A DNA stretch of 64,000 nucleotides from Lysobacteraceae bacterium NML93-0399 (GTDB lineage Bacteria > Pseudomonadota > Gammaproteobacteria > Xanthomonadales > Xanthomonadaceae), in assembly GCA_002307375.1 (NCBI GenBank), contig NTJI01000001.1, positions 1,302,001 through 1,366,000 of the forward strand, written 5' to 3'. The notes under the pieces were generated by a model. It saw only the letters and a program-made list of their open reading frames with translations. It did not search any database and had not been told where the DNA came from. Below are positions 36,408 to 44,573 of this stretch, piece by piece. The position numbers were made by a program, and so were the translations under genes. The first letter of the stretch is position 1, and every line of letters starts with the position of its first letter.

Positions 36408-37610
36408 TCAGTCGGGCCGCTTCAGGCGTGCCAGCAACGACACCAGGACGAACAACAGCAGCGCAGCCCCGCCGTTGTGCATGACCGCCACCGGCAGGGG
36501 CAGCGCGAGTTTGACGTTGAGCACGCCCAGCGCGACCTGCGCGCAGGTCAGCAGCGCCAGCGCCGCCGCCCAGCCGCGCAGGCCCGGCGTGCGCAGCAGG
36601 CGCACCGCGAAGGCGACCAGATACGCGAACACCGCGATCGCCATGACCCGGTGCGCGAGCTGGATCGCCACGCGCGCCGCGCCGTCGAGCACGCCGCCCT
36701 CGTAATCGACGCCGACACCGCGCCACAACACGAAGCCTTCGCGGAAATCGGCATGCGGCCACCACTCGCCGATGCACTTCGGAAAATCGACGTAGTGGTG
36801 CGCATCGGTGACCCAGCCGCCGGCGCCGCAGGCAAGCGCGGCGTAGTTGGCACTGACCCAGCCGCCGAGCGCGATCTGCACGGCCACCAGCACGATCGCC
36901 CCGAGCGTCCAGCGTCGCAGCGCCGGCGCATGCACCAGCACGATCGGCTGCACCGTCGCTCGCCACGCCATCCACAGCAGCAGCGAGAACGTCAGCATGC
37001 CGCCGAGCAGATGGCCCATGACGATCACCGGCTTGAGCAGCATGGTGACGGTCCATTTGCCGAGCAGCGCCTGGAAGATCACCACCGCCAATGTCAGCGC
37101 CGCCGCGCGTGCCAGATCGATGTTCGACCAGCGCAGCGCCGCCAGCAGCAGGATCGCCTCGCCGAGCGCGGCGATGCCCAGCGCAGCCATGACGTGGCCC
37201 TGCATGTACAGCGGAATCGCGAGTGCGACCAGCAGCGAGGCGCCGACGATCTGCAGCACGCCGAAGCGCCGTCGGCGCGCGGCCAGCAGCGCCAGCACCA
37301 GCACCAGCACGCCGAGCGTCGCCGCCAGATGGCGGTGCACCTGCTCGCGCCAGGCCTTGTGCGATTCGAACTCGCGGATCGCGGTCGCGGCATGATCGAC
37401 GACTTCGCTCGCGGCCTGCGGCCATGCGGCGCGGCCGTAGCAGGTCGGCCAGTCCGGACAGCTCAGCCCGGCATCGGACAGGCGCACGAAGGCGCCGAAC
37501 ACGATCACGCACAGCGTCAGCGCGGTGGCCAGCCAGGCGATGCGGTGGAAATGCTTGTAGGTGGCCGGGCGGAACGAGCTCGCGCGCGCGGGGGGCGTGT
37601 GGGTCATCAC
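36408..37610 (-). CDS. ctaA: Heme A synthase (COX15/CtaA family)
   Basis: Protein of 400 residues with about eight membrane helices in two repeats. It oxidises heme o to heme a. Motifs: [22 protein letters not shown] near the first helix, [12 protein letters not shown] (His ligand), [10 protein letters not shown] and [12 protein letters not shown] in the second half. The long stretch between the helices corresponds to COX15-type loops. The start overlaps the SCO-like gene stop by four bases. Confidence 0.94.
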   Translation of the reverse strand: MMTHTPPARASSFRPATYKHFHRIAWLATALTLCVIVFGAFVRLSDAGLSCPDWPTCYGRAAWPQAASEVVDHAATAIREFESHKAWREQVHRHLAATLGVLVLVLALLAARRRRFGVLQIVGASLLVALAIPLYMQGHVMAALGIAALGEAILLLAALRWSNIDLARAAALTLAVVIFQALLGKWTVTMLLKPVIVMGHLLGGMLTFSLLLWMAWRATVQPIVLVHAPALRRWTLGAIVLVAVQIALGGWVSANYAALACGAGGWVTDAHHYVDFPKCIGEWWPHADFREGFVLWRGVGVDYEGGVLDGAARVAIQLAHRVMAIAVFAYLVAFAVRLLRTPGLRGWAAALALLTCAQVALGVLNVKLALPLPVAVMHNGGAALLLFVLVSLLARLKRPD

Positions 37611-38206
37611 TTGAGTTTCAGCAGCTTGGCCATGTCGCTGCGCAGGTCCCCCGGGTCGAAGCCCGGGGCATAGCGCAGGATGACGAACCCGTTGGGGTCC
37701 ACGACATAGGCGGGGACGCCATTGTCCGCCTCCCCGGGCCCGCCGTCGACGCGCGGCAACGTCGCACGCAAGTCCGGGTCAGCTTGGACGACCCGCCAGG
37801 CACTGTTGCGAACGGCGCCATCGGGCACGGTTCCAGCCCACAGGATGTCGACATGATCGGCGTTGCGGCCGAACAGCTGCCAGACGAGATCGAGTTCCTG
37901 CGACATTCGGACGCAGGCGTGCGCGCAGTCAGCCGGGGGTGCGACGAGGATGCGCCAGCGCCGATCGGCCGGGCGCCATTCGTAGCTGCCGCCATCGACC
38001 AGACGCAGCGGATGCGTGCGCAGGTCCGCCGGCGGGTCCAGCAGTTCGCCCTTGTTCTGCATGCCCGCCGGGCGCCAGCCGGAGAACCGCAGCGCACCGG
38101 CGACCAGCGCGCTGCCGAGGAACAGCACCACGATCAGCACCAGCAGTGCGCGGTTGCGATTGCGCTGGGCGGGCGGCAGCAACGGTTCGGGCGGGATCAC
38201 AGTCAT
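37607..38206 (-). CDS. SCO-like membrane-anchored thioredoxin-fold protein
   Basis: Protein of 199 residues from ATG 38206 (MTVIPPEPLLPP). One N-terminal membrane helix (about 20-38) is followed by a periplasmic domain with a CxxxC motif (C94-AHA-C98), as in the copper chaperones SCO1/SenC. The C-terminal half has the SCO-like order NGVPAYVVDPNGFVILRYAPG but lacks the conserved His that normally comes before this strand. It lies inside the oxidase assembly operon with four-base overlaps on both sides. A role in CuA loading or redox is likely but inferred. Confidence 0.75.
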   Translation of the reverse strand: MTVIPPEPLLPPAQRNRNRALLVLIVVLFLGSALVAGALRFSGWRPAGMQNKGELLDPPADLRTHPLRLVDGGSYEWRPADRRWRILVAPPADCAHACVRMSQELDLVWQLFGRNADHVDILWAGTVPDGAVRNSAWRVVQADPDLRATLPRVDGGPGEADNGVPAYVVDPNGFVILRYAPGFDPGDLRSDMAKLLKLK

Positions 38207-38937
38207 CGGCGACGCGTCCGGAACGTGAGTACGAGGGCGATGACGAGCACCGCAAGCGCCAGCCCGAACCACTGCACCGCGTAACCGAGGTGCTTGTCGG
38301 GCGGCAGGGTGTTGGGCAGCACGTCGAGATCACGCGCATATCCGACATCGAGCGCCGGATCCACGCGCAGCACCCGCGGCGGCAGTCCGGGCAGGCCCGC
38401 TTGCGTGGCGATCGCGTCCAGTTCGACCCGGGTCATCAGCACCGCATCGCCGGGTACCAGCGCCGGCCCCAGCGCGAGTCCGGCCGACGGCGGCGGCGCC
38501 AGCAGGCCGCGCAGTTCGAGATCACGACCGCGCAGGCCGTCGCCGCGAACGATCGCCGCCTTGGGCAAGCGTGTCTTGCGATCGGCCAGTGGCGTCCAGC
38601 CCAGATCGACCAGCAACGGTGGCGCGTCGACCGGGGCGAACAGCCGATAGACGCGCAGGCCCGGCACGCCATCGTGGATCTGGTTGTCGAGCACGAAGGC
38701 CGGCCGGTCGACGAAGCGGCCGCGGCCGGCGCTCCAGTCGTAATCGCGGGCGCGCGCCGGGTCGCCGGCAACCGACAGCGGCGCTGCGGCGCGCGTGGCC
38801 AGCGTGCGCTCGACCGCGTCGAGCGTCGCCTGCTTCTGCTGCATTCGCGACAGCTGCCACTGGCCCAGCGAGACGAAGGCGACGATGGCCAGCACGGCTG
38901 CGGTCCAGCCGACGATGCGGGTGGTGCGCAGGCTCAT
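38203..38937 (-). CDS. SURF1 family cytochrome oxidase biogenesis protein
   Basis: Protein of 244 residues from ATG 38937 (MSLRTTRIVGWTAAVLAIVAF). It has the SURF1 topology: N- and C-terminal membrane helices enclosing a large periplasmic domain. Family motifs: SLGQWQLSRMQQKQATLDA, VLDNQIHDGVPGLRVYRLF, LLVDLGWTPL and HLGYAVQWFGLALAVLV at the end. SURF1 helps insert heme a into subunit I. First gene of the assembly operon; divergent from the DUF2909 gene with a 59-bp gap. Confidence 0.92.
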   Translation of the reverse strand: MSLRTTRIVGWTAAVLAIVAFVSLGQWQLSRMQQKQATLDAVERTLATRAAAPLSVAGDPARARDYDWSAGRGRFVDRPAFVLDNQIHDGVPGLRVYRLFAPVDAPPLLVDLGWTPLADRKTRLPKAAIVRGDGLRGRDLELRGLLAPPPSAGLALGPALVPGDAVLMTRVELDAIATQAGLPGLPPRVLRVDPALDVGYARDLDVLPNTLPPDKHLGYAVQWFGLALAVLVIALVLTFRTRRR

Positions 38938-38996
38938 GCGGCGCGCGCGTCGTGCTGCGATACTCGCCGCACACGCCACGTGCCCGGGAGATTGCG

Positions 38997-39221
38997 ATGG
39001 TGATGAACGACTCGCTCAAGACGCTGCTGATCATCGCCTTCGTGCTGCTGATCCTGTGGAATCTCGGCAGCGCGCTGTACTACATGATGACCGACAAGGG
39101 CACGACCGACCGCACGGTCAAGGCGCTCACCCGCCGCATCGGCCTGTCGGTGGGCCTGATCCTGCTGGTGCTGCTGGCGATCTGGATGGGCTGGATAAAA
39201 CCACACGGGGTTTACGGCTGA
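38997..39221 (+). CDS. Twin transmembrane protein (DUF2909)
   Basis: Protein of 74 residues, with GGGAG placed 7 bp before the ATG; a second ATG two codons on is possible. Two membrane helices (LLIIAFVLLILWNLGSALYY and SVGLILLVLLAIWMGW) flank a charged cytoplasmic or periplasmic turn TDRTVKALTRR. DUF2909 genes accompany aa3 oxidase genes in many gammaproteobacteria, which hints at an assembly or accessory role. It is the only + strand gene inside the oxidase block. Its stop codon sits in the loop of a hairpin at 39202-39239. Confidence 0.85.
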   Translation: MVMNDSLKTLLIIAFVLLILWNLGSALYYMMTDKGTTDRTVKALTRRIGLSVGLILLVLLAIWMGWIKPHGVYG

Positions 39222-39239
39222 CGCCGCAAACCCCGTGTG
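39202..39239. terminator. 12-bp perfect stem-loop spanning the DUF2909 stop codon
   Basis: CACACGGGGTTT (39202-39213) pairs perfectly with AAACCCCGTGTG (39228-39239). The 14-nt loop contains the TGA stop. There is no T-run, so it is not a standard intrinsic terminator; it may act as an RNA 3' end or attenuation signal for both convergent genes. Confidence 0.5.
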
Positions 39240-39242
39240 AGC

Positions 39243-39332
39243 GTGATTGGTGATTCGTGATTGGTGATTCGAAAGAGCCAAGGCTCGCTCGATCTGCTTT
39301 TTCCAATCACGAATCACGAATCACCAATCACG
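39243..39332. repeat. GTGATTGGTGATTCG element, copy 2 (most intact)
   Basis: A 90-bp element with arms GTGATTGGTGATTCGTGATT and AATCACGAATCACCAATCAC inverted around a ~30-nt GC-rich centre containing CAAGGCTCGCTCGATCTGC. It lies between the convergent DUF2909 and ctaE genes, ending 5 bp from the ctaE stop. Confidence 0.8.
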
Positions 39333-39337
39333 TCGCT

Positions 39338-40219
39338 TCAAACCACATAGACGAACAGGAACAGGATCAGCCACACCACGTCGACGAAGTGCCAGTACCA
39401 GGCCACGGCCTCGAATGCGAAGTGGTTTTCCCGGGTGAAATGCCCGCGGAAACAGCGCAGCCAGATGACGATCAGCATGATCGTGCCCAGCGTCACGTGC
39501 GCGCCGTGGAAGCCGGTGAGCATGAAGAAGGTCGAGCCGTAGATGCCCGACCCCAGGGTCAGGTTGAGGTCGCGGTAGGCGTGGACGTATTCCTCGATCT
39601 GGAAGAACAGGAACACGCAGCCGAGCACGATCGTGGCACCGAGGAACACCAGCAGGCGCGTGCGATGTGCGGCGCGCAATGCGTGGTGGGCCAGGGTGAT
39701 GGTGATGCCCGAGGCCAGCAGGATCAGCGTGTTCATCAGCGGCAGGCCCCAGGCCGGAATGGTCTGGAACGTGCCACCGACATCACCGGGCCCGGCCGAC
39801 GGCCACGCCGCGCTGTAGCCGTCCCACAGCACCGCGTTGGTCATCGCGCCGCTGCCCTCGCCGCCGAGCCACGGCAGCGACAATGCACGTGCGTAGAACA
39901 GTGCGCCGAAGAACGCGGCGAAGAACATGATCTCCGAGAAGATGAACCACACCATCCCCATTCGGAACGACACGTCGACCTGCTTGTTGTAGTAGCCCGA
40001 CACCGATTCGAGAATCACGTCGGCGAACCACTTGAACAGGATCAGCGACAGCAGCGCCGCGCCGACGAAGAACGTCGGCCGCCCCCAGCTGGCCTCGTTG
40101 AACCAGCTCGCCAGGCCGAGCATGGTGATGAACAGCGCGACCGATGCGAACAGCGGCCACTTGCTGTCGTGCGGCACGAAATAGAGGTCGGGGTCCTGCT
40201 CGGGCTTGGCGTGGGCCAT
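39338..40219 (-). CDS. ctaE: Cytochrome c oxidase subunit III
   Basis: Protein of 293 residues with seven membrane helices. Family motifs: YFVPHDSKWPLFASVALFI, RMGMVWFIFSEIMFFAAFFGALF, the Glu-containing LNMNTLILLASG-like stretch and STFFMLTGFHGAHVTLGTIML, AWYWHFVDVVWLILFLFVYVV. It stabilises the two catalytic subunits. Last gene of the ctaC-ctaD-ctaG-ctaE operon, 50 bp after ctaG. Confidence 0.95.
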   Translation of the reverse strand: MAHAKPEQDPDLYFVPHDSKWPLFASVALFITMLGLASWFNEASWGRPTFFVGAALLSLILFKWFADVILESVSGYYNKQVDVSFRMGMVWFIFSEIMFFAAFFGALFYARALSLPWLGGEGSGAMTNAVLWDGYSAAWPSAGPGDVGGTFQTIPAWGLPLMNTLILLASGITITLAHHALRAAHRTRLLVFLGATIVLGCVFLFFQIEEYVHAYRDLNLTLGSGIYGSTFFMLTGFHGAHVTLGTIMLIVIWLRCFRGHFTRENHFAFEAVAWYWHFVDVVWLILFLFVYVV

Positions 40220-40269
40220 GGCGGTGTCCGGGTCGTCGAGCGCAAGGGGCGGGTCGGCGTGGGCGGGGC

Positions 40270-40860
40270 TCAGGGCGCCGCGGCCACGCCGGGAATGCTC
40301 CGCGCCGGCGCCGCATGGGCGGCCAGACGCGAGGTCAGCACATCGTTCTTGAAGAAGGTGTAGCTCAGCGTGACCGTGTTGACGTCGGGCGGCAACGACG
40401 GATCGATGATGAAGCGCACCGGCATGTCGCGCGTCTCACCGCCTTCCAGTGTCTGCGCGGTGAAGCAGAAGCATTCGGTCTTCTGGAAGAAGCCCGACGC
40501 GCGCGCCGGCGCCACCGACGGCGTGGCGCTGCCGACGACCGGAGCGCTGCTGTCGTTGTGCGCGTAATACGTGGTTTCGTACTGCTCGCCCACGCGCACG
40601 CGCATGCGGGTTTCGTTGGGCCGGAACGACCAAGGCAAGCGCGAATTGACCGTGGCGTCGAACTCCACCGTCACCCAGCGCTCTGCCGGCGTGGCGGCTG
40701 CGGCCGGCGCGGCGGCCGCGCTGTTCTCCAGGCGGATGCCGAACACTTTCTCGCAGGCGATGCGGTACAGCGGCACCAGCGAGAAAGTGAACGCGAACGC
40801 GGCGACCGAGATGGCGACCAGCTTGCCGATGCCGAAGGTCTTCTTCGTTGTCGCGCTCAT
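40270..40860 (-). CDS. ctaG: Cytochrome c oxidase assembly protein CtaG (Cox11)
   Basis: Protein of 196 residues from ATG 40860. One N-terminal membrane helix is followed by a periplasmic immunoglobulin-like domain. The copper-binding CFCF motif is present in KTECFCFTAQTLEGG, with SLVPLYRIACEKVFG near the helix. It delivers copper to the CuB site of subunit I. The start overlaps the small assembly gene stop by four bases. Confidence 0.94.
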   Translation of the reverse strand: MSATTKKTFGIGKLVAISVAAFAFTFSLVPLYRIACEKVFGIRLENSAAAAPAAAATPAERWVTVEFDATVNSRLPWSFRPNETRMRVRVGEQYETTYYAHNDSSAPVVGSATPSVAPARASGFFQKTECFCFTAQTLEGGETRDMPVRFIIDPSLPPDVNTVTLSYTFFKNDVLTSRLAAHAAPARSIPGVAAAP

Positions 40861-41000
40861 GCCAGCAGCACCCCGCGCGCGATGAAACCCAGATAGACCG
40901 CGGCGGCGATCACCGCCACGAGCATCGCCGTGCGGCGGGCCCGGCGACGGCGCGCGGCGAGATCGGCATCGGGTCCGGGTCGGGTCATGGCAACCGCCAT
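40857..41000 (-). CDS. Cytochrome oxidase small assembly protein-like peptide
   Basis: Protein of 47 residues. It has one membrane helix (about 24-46) after an Arg-rich cluster (AARRRRARRTA). ATGA overlaps link it to the end of ctaD and to the start of ctaG. A peptide with the pattern RRTA...(V/I)A..(Y/F)(L/F)GFI.R..L is found at this place in many betaproteobacterial and gammaproteobacterial oxidase operons. Translation coupling on both sides supports a real gene. An ATG at 40988 gives a 43-residue form. Confidence 0.7.
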   Translation of the reverse strand: MAVAMTRPGPDADLAARRRRARRTAMLVAVIAAAVYLGFIARGVLLA

Positions 41001-42625
41001 CAGGGGCTGATGTCGTCGTGGGCGAGATCGCCGGGCTTGAGCACCGGCGGCCTGGCGAAGGTGTGGTGCGGCGCGGGCGACGGCACCGTCCATTCCAGGC
41101 CCCGCGCGCCTTCCCAGACCCGCGCCGCAGCGGGCGCACCGCGCAGCTTGGAGTGCAGGAGGATCGCGAACATCATGAAGGGCGTGGCGAACATGCCGAA
41201 CGCACCGATTGAACTGATCAGGTTCCAGTCGGCGAACACCACGTTGTAGTCGGGAATGCGGCGCGGCATGCCGGCCAGGCCCAGGAAGTGCTGCGGGAAG
41301 AACAGCAGGTTGACGAACACGATCGTCCACCAGAAATGCACCTTGGCCCAGAACTCGCTGTACATCCGGCCCGTCCACTTCGGCCACCAGTAATACGTGG
41401 CCGCGATGATCGAGAACAGCGCGCCGGTCACCAGCACGTAGTGGAAGTGCGCGACCACGAAATAGGTGTCGTGGTACTGGAAGTCGGCCGGCACGATCGC
41501 GAGCATCAGGCCCGAGAAACCGCCGATGGTGAACAGGATCACGAAGGCGATCGCCCACAGCATCGGCGCTTCGAACGTCATCGCGCCGCGCCACATCGTC
41601 GATACCCAGTTGAACACTTTCACGCCGGTCGGGATCGAGATCAGCATGGTCGCGAACATGAAGTAGATCTCGCCGCCCAGCGGCATGCCCACGGTGAACA
41701 TGTGGTGGGCCCAGACGATGAAGCTCAGGAACGCGATTGCCGCGGTGGCATAGACCATCGCCTGGTAGCCGAACAGCGGCTTGCGGCTGAAGGTCGGGAT
41801 GATCTCGCTGACCACGCCGAACGCCGGCAGGATCATGATGTAGACCTCGGGATGCCCGAAGAACCAGAAGATGTGCTGGTACATGACGGGGTCGCCGCCG
41901 CCGGCGGCGTTGAAGAACGAGGTCATGAAGAACTTGTCGGTCAGCAGCATCGTCACCGCGCCGGCCAGCACCGGCATCACCGCGATCAGCAGGAACGCGG
42001 TGATCAGCCAGGTCCAGCAGAAGATCGGCATCTTCAGCAGGTCCACGCCCGGCGCGCGCATGTTCAGCACGGTCGCGATGACGTTGATCGCGCCCATGAT
42101 CGAGCTGATGCCCATCATGTGGATCGCGAAGATCGTCAGCGAGACGTTGCTGCCGCCCTGCAGCGACAGCGGCGGGTAGAGCGTCCAGCCGCTGGCGGGG
42201 CCGCCACCGGGCAGGAACAGCGTCATCAGCAGCAGGGTGAACGCGAACGGCAGGATCCAGAACGACCAGTTGTTCATGCGCGGCAGCGCCATGTCCGGCG
42301 CGCCGATCTGCAGCGGAATCATCCAGTTGGCCAGGCCGACGAAGGCCGGCATCACACCGCCGAAGATCATCACCAGCGCATGCATGGTGGTCATCTGGTT
42401 GAAGAACATCGGACTGACGTGCTGCAGGCCCGGGGCGGCGAGTTCGGCGCGGATGATCACGCTCATCGCCGCGCCGACGATGAACATCAGGAACGAGAAC
42501 AGCAGATAGAGCGTGCCGATGTCCTTGTGGTTCGTGGAGAAGAACCAGCGCTGGACGAAGCCCTGCTTGTGGGCGTGGTGACCGTCGTGGTGGTGCGCAT
42601 CAGCAGCTGCGGTGTGCGTGGACAT
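41000..42625 (-). CDS. ctaD: Cytochrome c oxidase subunit I
   Basis: Protein of 541 residues from ATG 42625 (MSTHTAAADAHHHDGHHAH, with His-rich N-terminus). It reduces oxygen to water and pumps protons. Twelve membrane helices; heme a and CuB sites: FFGHPEVYIMILPAFG (CuB His and the cross-linked Tyr), IVWAHHMFTVG (two CuB His) and VVAHFHYVLVTGA (heme ligands). It contains the usual WSFWILPFAFTLLLM and the D- and K-channel regions. It lies 20 bp after ctaC. Confidence 0.97.
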   Translation of the reverse strand: MSTHTAAADAHHHDGHHAHKQGFVQRWFFSTNHKDIGTLYLLFSFLMFIVGAAMSVIIRAELAAPGLQHVSPMFFNQMTTMHALVMIFGGVMPAFVGLANWMIPLQIGAPDMALPRMNNWSFWILPFAFTLLLMTLFLPGGGPASGWTLYPPLSLQGGSNVSLTIFAIHMMGISSIMGAINVIATVLNMRAPGVDLLKMPIFCWTWLITAFLLIAVMPVLAGAVTMLLTDKFFMTSFFNAAGGGDPVMYQHIFWFFGHPEVYIMILPAFGVVSEIIPTFSRKPLFGYQAMVYATAAIAFLSFIVWAHHMFTVGMPLGGEIYFMFATMLISIPTGVKVFNWVSTMWRGAMTFEAPMLWAIAFVILFTIGGFSGLMLAIVPADFQYHDTYFVVAHFHYVLVTGALFSIIAATYYWWPKWTGRMYSEFWAKVHFWWTIVFVNLLFFPQHFLGLAGMPRRIPDYNVVFADWNLISSIGAFGMFATPFMMFAILLHSKLRGAPAAARVWEGARGLEWTVPSPAPHHTFARPPVLKPGDLAHDDISP

Positions 42626-42645
42626 GTACGGTCTACCTCGATCGA

Positions 42646-43611
42646 TCAGCCGGCCGCGGGCGCGGCGGGGGCGGACGGGGCCTGCGTCGTGGTGTCGGCA
42701 TCGCCCGGTGTGGGCGGCGCATCGGCCGGGCCCGGATCGCCGGGCACCGGAATGGCCGGGACGTCGCGGGCCTTCTGCTCGGCGAGCCAGGCGTCGAATT
42801 CGGCCGGCGGCACGGCGCGCACGACGATCGGCATGAACGCATGGTCCTTGCCGCACAGTTCGGCGCACTGGCCGCGGTAGACACCCGGCTCGAGGATTTC
42901 GGTCCAGGCTTCGTTGATCAGGCCTGGTATCGCATCCTGCTTCCAGCCGAAGGCCGGCACCCACCAGGAGTGGATCACGTCATCGGCGGTCACCACGAAG
43001 CGGATCTTGGTATCGGTCGGCAGCACCAGCGGCGTGTCGACGTCGAGCAGGTAATGGCCGTGGGCGTCGAGCTCGGCGCGCGTGGTGCCGCGGCTCTGCC
43101 GCAGCCGGTCGCTCTCGCGGTCCAGGCGGCTGGTCAGGGTGACGTCCTCGCCCATGTACTCGTACTTCCACATCCACTGCACGCCGGTGACCTTGACGGT
43201 CATCGCGGCCTCGCGGGTGTCGTAGAGCGCGATCAGCTTGCGCGTGGCCGGCACGGCCATGAGCACCAGGATCACGATCGGCACGACCGTCCAGACGATC
43301 TCGGCGGTGGTGTTGTGGCTGAACTGGGCCGGCGTGACCCCGCGTGACTTGCGGAACCGGAACATCGCCACCGCCATGGCGCCGAACACCACGGCGCCGA
43401 TCGCCACGCAGATCCACAGCGCCAGCATGTGCGCGTCATAGGCGTGCTGGGCGGACGTGGTGACGCCGCGGCCCATGTTGAGCTGCCAGCGGTGGGGATC
43501 GGCGGATTGCGCCAGGGCCTGCGTCGACGTCAGAAGCGACAGCACGCCCCCCGCCCACGGTGCGGCCGTCAAGGGTTTGAAACGAGCGCCTTGCTTCACA
43601 TCGGACCCCAT
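42646..43611 (-). CDS. ctaC: Cytochrome c oxidase subunit II (CuA)
   Basis: Protein of 321 residues. A signal peptide ends at ALAQS (about residue 35); two membrane helices follow, then the periplasmic cupredoxin domain. CuA ligands are H214, C249, C253, H257 and M260 (EPGVYRGQCAELCGKDHAFM). The C-terminus carries a Pro/Ala/Asp-rich tail of about 50 residues instead of a fused cytochrome c domain. First gene of the ctaC-ctaD-ctaG-ctaE operon. Confidence 0.96.
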   Translation of the reverse strand: MGSDVKQGARFKPLTAAPWAGGVLSLLTSTQALAQSADPHRWQLNMGRGVTTSAQHAYDAHMLALWICVAIGAVVFGAMAVAMFRFRKSRGVTPAQFSHNTTAEIVWTVVPIVILVLMAVPATRKLIALYDTREAAMTVKVTGVQWMWKYEYMGEDVTLTSRLDRESDRLRQSRGTTRAELDAHGHYLLDVDTPLVLPTDTKIRFVVTADDVIHSWWVPAFGWKQDAIPGLINEAWTEILEPGVYRGQCAELCGKDHAFMPIVVRAVPPAEFDAWLAEQKARDVPAIPVPGDPGPADAPPTPGDADTTTQAPSAPAAPAAG

Positions 43612-43844
43612 GCCTGGTCGGCCTCAGGTGCTGGCGGGAACGCGTCCGTCCTCACCCGGCGTGGGGGGCCGGACGTATGCGCAGGAGCGGCGGCGTACTG
43701 CGGATGACGTCTGAATGGTAGCTGTCGGTGTTCGGCAGGGGCAAGCCGCGGTGCGAGGCAGCTCGAAACACCCTCGGGTCAGCCCGGATGGTGACCCGTC
43801 ACGAGCCGCGCTATAGCCGTTCTTCCCCATACCGGAGAGCGCCC

Positions 43845-44462
43845 GTGGCCCAACCCATCCCGCACGCGCCCGCTGCTCCCGCCAGCGCACGACGTTCGCA
43901 GTCCCTGCGGGCGCTGCCTGCCAGCGACACCGCCAGCCGGCGCGGCTTCGGCAGCGTGCTGCCGACCCGCCAGCGCCTTCGACTCGAACTGCGCGGTGAC
44001 GGCGTGTCGGCCGTCTTCTCCGCCGACGACATCCTCGGCGCCGGCGCGCGCCGCCACGGCGAGCACCGCCCGCGTGCCCGCTTGCCCGCCGCCCTGTCGG
44101 ACAGCTTCGCCGACGCGGCAGCGCAGTGCCTGGCGGCCGCCGAATCGGTGATCGCCCTGCACCGCACCCGCCTGTATCTCGACCCGCTCGACCGCAGCGG
44201 CACGGCACGCGGCAATGGCCTGCTGATCGAATGGCGTCAGCCGCATGGCGATGCACCGATGATCGAGAGCGTGCCGCTGGACGTGTTCACCAGCGGCCAC
44301 TGGCTCCCGCGCCCCGGCGCGCTGCCGCCGCGGCACGGGGCCGCAATGGTCGAACTGGCCGCCTGCCTGCCGCGTCTGCTGCAGCCGTTGACCGCGCTCG
44401 CTGCGACGCATGCCCGGGTGCGGTTTTCGATGCGCAGCTTCGACGCCCCCGGCACAGGCTGA
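43845..44462 (+). CDS. Hypothetical protein of unknown function
   Basis: Protein of 205 residues from GTG 43845, preferred because GGAGAG lies 6-11 bp upstream; the frame is open 39 codons further and includes an ATG at 43788. No known family, signal peptide or membrane helix is seen. Conserved-looking blocks include LPTRQRLRLELRGDGVSAVFSADD, a helical stretch DAAAQCLAAAESVIAL and HRTRLYLDP. The composition is ordinary for the genome. It stands alone between the divergent oxidase operon and putA. Confidence 0.6.
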   Translation: MAQPIPHAPAAPASARRSQSLRALPASDTASRRGFGSVLPTRQRLRLELRGDGVSAVFSADDILGAGARRHGEHRPRARLPAALSDSFADAAAQCLAAAESVIALHRTRLYLDPLDRSGTARGNGLLIEWRQPHGDAPMIESVPLDVFTSGHWLPRPGALPPRHGAAMVELAACLPRLLQPLTALAATHARVRFSMRSFDAPGTG

Positions 44463-44573
44463 ACACCGCCGCGACCGTGTCCGTCCGGGGCGCATTTCCA
44501 GCGGGTTCCGCACAGTGCCGGGACATGCCGGCACGCTAGAATTCCGCTTCTGTCTCCAGCCGGTCGCCCTGCC

